NCBI GenBank assembly: GCA_963680875.1
Contig: OY804585.1
Span: 49,151,085-49,215,084 of the forward strand
From: Bathymodiolus brooksi
Taxonomy: Eukaryota; Mollusca; Bivalvia; Mytilida; Modiolidae
Reading direction: 5' to 3'
Length of the DNA: 64,000 bases
Below the pieces are notes generated by a model that saw only the letters and a list, made by a program, of their open reading frames with translations, ran no database searches and had not been told where the DNA came from. This document shows, piece by piece, positions 60,612 through 64,000 of this stretch. A program made the position numbers and the translations under genes. Each line of letters opens with the position of its first letter. Within the stretch, counting starts at the first letter, position 1.

Positions 60612-61250
60612 GTGTGATAATCATATAACCCATCAAGAGAGTAAATGCAAAAAGAAAGTTGTTTTGTATCCCCATCCAAATAGGGGGAAAGGAAAAAATT
60701 ACATTCCTAATATATTCAAAAGGTAATGTTCACTTGTTTATTAATAAACACTATCCATAATTGGTTGCAAATAATTTTACCTGATTAACTTCAAATTACG
60801 CAAATTAGCATTATTTTTGTTGTAATCAACATTATATAAATCATGATAATACTTATCTGTTATCATTTTGTTTTAAATACGGATGACCTTTGTACTTTAA
60901 GATTCCGTTAATATAACCATCAATATGAAAAAACATAATCTCGGGAAGACCTTTATACTTTATGAGCTGTCATAGTTGTGTAGTAAAACGATGGCGACGA
61001 AAATAAAGCGATTTTCCAATGAAGTTTTTTCAGTGATTCCTTTGTCGTCTATGAGCTATCATTGGATGGCCAGGACAACAAAGCGATTTGATAAAATGAC
61101 AGATACTGTAATGGGGATCATTCTTCAAATTATTTACGACAGACGTCGCTGTTGTTCCATAAGTGGTTAGCGGAACGTTTTAATCTCGATGACGCTTGAA
61201 TTGTTAACGTTGGGTACAAGGACACGTCAATATATAATGCCCTTATAATA
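60210..61250. other. No gene recognised
   Basis: Should hold part of the upstream intron of the CYYR1-like gene. A first coding exon with a signal peptide was looked for on the minus strand and not found. The 64-codon frame at 60976-61170 has no recognisable domain. Confidence 0.4.
60575..60609. repeat. (CT)n microsatellite
   Basis: About 17 uninterrupted CT dinucleotides. Confidence 0.97.
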
Positions 61251-61258
61251 TGAATAGG

Positions 61259-61345
61259 AAAATTCTGTAAGCTCGTTCATAAACAAAACTGTTCTCACGA
61301 CTTTTTTTTATTTTATAAATTATAACATTATTGTACAAGTTACAG
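61259..61345. repeat. Dispersed repeat, shared with 28105-28195
   Basis: Same 'gctcgttcataaacaaaact', 'ttttataaattataacatta' and 'tgtacaagttac' blocks. It ends just before a GC-richer hairpin region. Confidence 0.65.
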
Positions 61346-61428
61346 AGGAAACAGCGTGTTTTGTTTACATTTCCCACGATTTTCCACTACATATCGTGGG
61401 CGTGTTTTTTCAATCCCCGAGCGTGGTA

Positions 61429-61456
61429 TAGCGTGTTTTCCGTCGCGGAACACGCT
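61429..61456. repeat. Short perfect hairpin
   Basis: 'agcgtgttttcc' and 'ggaacacgct' pair around 'gtcgc', with one extra T in the left arm. Confidence 0.7.
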
Positions 61457-61469
61457 ATATAATGGTGCT

Positions 61470-61762
61470 TAGCACGACGTGGTTGGAATTTAACGACATG
61501 GCGCAAGATCCATTGGTCAGTCGAGAGCCGGTTTCTGCTTCATGTAACCGACGGCCGAATGAGGTTTTGGAGACACAAAAATACAGCCAATACACCAAGG
61601 AACATCCAGCCAACTGTCCCTTACGTTGGAGGCTCAGTAATTGTTTGGGGTATATCTCTCATGACTGCAAGCTGGATTTAGTCACCATACAAGGTAACCT
61701 AACTGGTGATCAGTACATCAGAGACGTCTTGCAACCAGTTGTTGTCCACCATTTTTTTTGGC
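61470..61762 (+). pseudogene. Tc1/mariner transposase fragment, frameshifted
   Basis: One frame reads ESRFLLHVTDGRMRFWRHKN, then TVPYVGGSVIVWG. The next reads GYISHDCKLDLVTIQGNLTG and DQYIRDVLQPVVVHHF. Together they match the centre of a Tc1-type DDE transposase (DESRF..., GGGSVMVWGGIS, L..I.GNL.G..Y...VL.PVV). At least one frameshift separates them, and both ends are missing. It stops exactly where LINE sequence begins. Confidence 0.7.
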
Positions 61763-61765
61763 GAA

Positions 61766-62851
61766 AATAACGTGAATGGTTTAGAATCTATATCTGCCAT
61801 ATGTCTAGAACAACTAGGTTTTTATATCAAGATTTTCATTATATTGTATGCAGATGATACAGTGGTTATGTCTGAAACTGAAGAAGGTCTTCAACAAGCC
61901 TTACTGAATTTTGAACAATAGTGTGATCTATGGAAACTTAAGGTTAATACACAAAACATATATATTATAACGGTAATTATTGTACTGCGAAAAAAAGACT
62001 AATAGATCAAGCAAATAAAGCTCTTTATGCATTGTATTACAAGTTGCGTAATTCAACAATTCCAATTGACTTGCAATTAAAGTTATTTGATTCTCTTATT
62101 GCTCCAATTCTTGTATACTCTTGTGAAATATGGGGGTTTGAAAATAATATATGGTTTATGGAGAAATGGGTCGATTTTCTATGGATATTGTGATAAAATT
62201 AAGAATGGTAATGTTTTGGAATAGTCTTATAGACAATAGTTGAAAATTGTCGAGCATAGTGTACAAATTATGCTGAAAATACACGAGAGTAGTCAAACAG
62301 ATTTTAAGTGGATCAAGTATATAAAGTCAATTTTTGATGAAATTGGATTGAGCTTTATTTGGAATGATCAAATACATATTAAAAAAGATTTATTAAAGTC
62401 TATTGTAAAACAAAAAGTATTTGATCAATTTATACAGACATGGTTCTTTCAAATGAATAATTCTACAAGGGCTGAATTCTATGGATCATTTAAAAATTAA
62501 TTCAAGCTCGAACCATATCTTTTGAGACTAAATAAATCAGAGAATATATATGAGCAAATTCAGGTGCTCAAATGCTAAATTCCCCATTGAAACTGGAAGA
62601 TGGGCAAATATACCTCAGCATGAAAGAATATTTCGTTTTTGTCAGGTTCATATTGGAAATGAATTTCATTTTCTTTTTGTGTGCAAACATCCTCAAATCA
62701 CCGCATTGAGACATAAATATGTTCCAAGATATTATACAGTAAACCCGTCCGAAAATAAAATGATAGGCATGTTATCATACTTCAATGTTATGTTGTATCG
62801 TAATTTGTGTTATTTCATCAAAAATATTATGAGAGTTTTAGATGTAATGTA
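61766..62851 (+). pseudogene. Decayed LINE ORF2, 5'-truncated
   Basis: Homologous to the 3' part of 11009-14406: ENNVNGLESI, LYADDTVVMSETEEGLQQAL, CDLWKLKVN, then APILVYSCEIWGFENN, a gap, VYGEMGRFSMDI, FIWNDQIHIKKDL, VFDQFIQTWFFQMN, FPIETGRWANI and IGNEFHFLFVCKHP. Several stops, frameshifts and two small deletions break it. The first Cys pair of the C-terminal metal motif is damaged (FRFCQVH). Confidence 0.8.
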
Positions 62852-63155
62852 AATTGGTGTCAGTTTATGGAATAAAACTTAATAACTTACCTTTTTGAAT
62901 CTATAATTCTATTTTATCAGCATTTTTCTCAAAAAACAAACCACGTGTCCAATAAGAAATAAAAACCACGTGGTGAAATTCATTGTTTGTTTATAGAAAT
63001 CAATTGTTTAGTGAAGTGTCGGATGTGATTGTATATACATGTACTCTGTTATTTACTCCTTCCGCCCATATAATTGTATAATATCATGCTATGAACTCTT
63101 GTACACTATTGTGTTTGAGTAAATAAAGTATTTGTTGTCGTTGTTGTTGTTGAAG
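62852..63155 (+). mobile_element. 3' UTR and (TTG)n tail of the decayed LINE
   Basis: Ends 'gtttgagtaaataaagtatt' followed by a 'ttgttgtcgttgttgttg' tail, alignable to the 'gagaaataaag' end of the intact copy. A short 'ccacgtg' palindrome pair lies at 62941-62975. Confidence 0.6.
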
Positions 63156-63179
63156 AGAAGAATTGCTATCTGCATTTGT

Positions 63180-64000
63180 ATACCTCCGCAAACAAAGTTT
63201 GGGGGGTATATAGGAATCACCCTGTTCGTCCGTCCGTCCATCCGTCCGTCCGTCCGTCTGTCCGTCCGTCCGTCCGTCCGTCGTCCGTCGTCCGTCGTCC
63301 GTCCGTCCGTCCGTCCGTCCATGTACCTTGTAAGCGCAACTTAAACGGATTATTGAATTTTTATGAAACTGTACACAGTTGTAGTACACAACCTGCAGAT
63401 GTGCATGAAGGAATACAGTTGCTGTCTAAAATTTAGAAGGGAAGATAATTCAACTTATACTTTCACGAAAAAGGGGGCCGTGTACCTTGTAAGCGCAACT
63501 CCTCCTAAGCGACTTATTGGATTTTTATGAGACTTTACACATTCGTAGTACACTACCTGCAGATGTGCATGAAGGAATATGGTTGCTGTCTAAAATTTAA
63601 AAGGGGAGATAATTCAACTTATACTTTCACGAAAAGGGGGGAGGGCATGTACCTTGTAAGCGCAACTCCTACTAAACTGCTTATTGAATTTTTATGAAAC
63701 TTTACACAGTTGTAGTACACAACCTGCAGATGTGCATGAAGGAATACCGTTGCTGTCTAAAATTCAAAAGGGGAGAAAATTCAACTTATACTTTCACGTG
63801 TACCTTGTAAGCGCAACTCCTCCTAAACGGCTTATTGGAGTTTTGTGAAACTGTGCACAGTTGTAGTACACTACCTGCAGATGTGCATGAAGGAATATGG
63901 TTGCTGTCCAAAATTTAAAAGGGGAGATAATTCAACTTATACTTTCACGAAAAGGGGGGGGCATGTACCTTGTAAGCGCAACTCCTACTAAACTGCTTAT
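63180..64000. mobile_element. Repeat element: (CCGT)n microsatellite plus ~160-bp tandem core, runs off window
   Basis: Opens 'acctccgcaaacaaagtttg' and 'gggggtatataggaatcacc', then (TCCG)n to 63318. Units then start at 'gtaccttgtaagcgcaact' near 63322, 63481, 63650, 63799 and 63965, each carrying 'acctgcagatgtgcatgaag' and 'ttcaacttatactttcacg'. The first unit has 'cttaaacgg' in place of 'ctcctcctaaacgg'. The microsatellite-plus-core design resembles bivalve pearl-type non-autonomous elements. Frames on both strands are artefacts. Confidence 0.8.
63223..63318. repeat. (CCGT)n microsatellite
   Basis: Interrupted run of TCCG/TCG units within the element starting at 63180. Confidence 0.95.

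Noticed and set aside
60976..61170. 64-codon plus frame considered as a small gene or as the CYYR1 first exon
   Set aside because: Wrong strand for CYYR1, no signal peptide and no domain.
63084..63436. Frames rich in RTDGR or RPSV repeats
   Set aside because: Direct translation of the (CCGT)n microsatellite.

Overview
The window is animal nuclear DNA: AT-rich, intron-rich, with GT-AG split genes and dense dispersed repeats. It very probably comes from a bivalve mollusc, and I favour a mussel-like (mytilid) genome. That call rests on tRNA-headed SINEs ending in a 'gtggcgttaaacacc' block, on short repeats I associate with mussel sequence, and on a CYYR1-like gene. It is a judgement from recognition, not from a search. 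Two host genes can be read. (1) On the + strand, sixteen consecutive exons (24778-52377) encode the last 732 residues of a membrane receptor guanylate cyclase: end of the ligand-binding ectodomain, one transmembrane helix, pseudokinase domain, signalling helix, complete class III cyclase domain and an acidic tail. Every intron is GT-AG and all phases join. Earlier ectodomain exons were not found in the 24.7 kb upstream. (2) On the - strand, three exons (59541 down to 56409) encode a cysteine- and tyrosine-rich CYYR1-like membrane protein: a Cys/Tyr-rich ectodomain, a transmembrane helix and a proline-rich tail. Its first exon was not identified. Layout: 0-9 kb holds transposon relics (hAT-like, PIF/Harbinger-like), SINEs and a foldback. 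9.8-14.5 kb is a nearly intact non-LTR retrotransposon with a coiled-coil ORF1 and an endonuclease/reverse-transcriptase ORF2. 18.2-20.7 kb holds Harbinger remains, a nested foldback, a hAT-type inverted-repeat element with an exact 8-bp target duplication, and two copies of a palindromic MITE. 22.3-23.6 kb is three abutting minisatellites. 24.8-52.4 kb is the cyclase gene, its introns loaded with SINEs, minisatellites (one about 2.5 kb) and repeats, one of which carries a decayed hammerhead-ribozyme-like core. 53.8-60.2 kb holds repeats and the CYYR1-like gene. 61.4-64 kb joins a Tc1/mariner transposase fragment to a decayed LINE, then a microsatellite plus a ~160-bp tandem repeat running off the window. 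The most notable pattern is that many minisatellites have a visible seed. Different internal segments of one dispersed repeat family are amplified at 31.5, 48.4-50.9 and 54 kb, and a second family at 38 kb. One array repeats a 3' splice site of the CYYR1-like gene, and another appears to overlap a splice acceptor of the cyclase gene.
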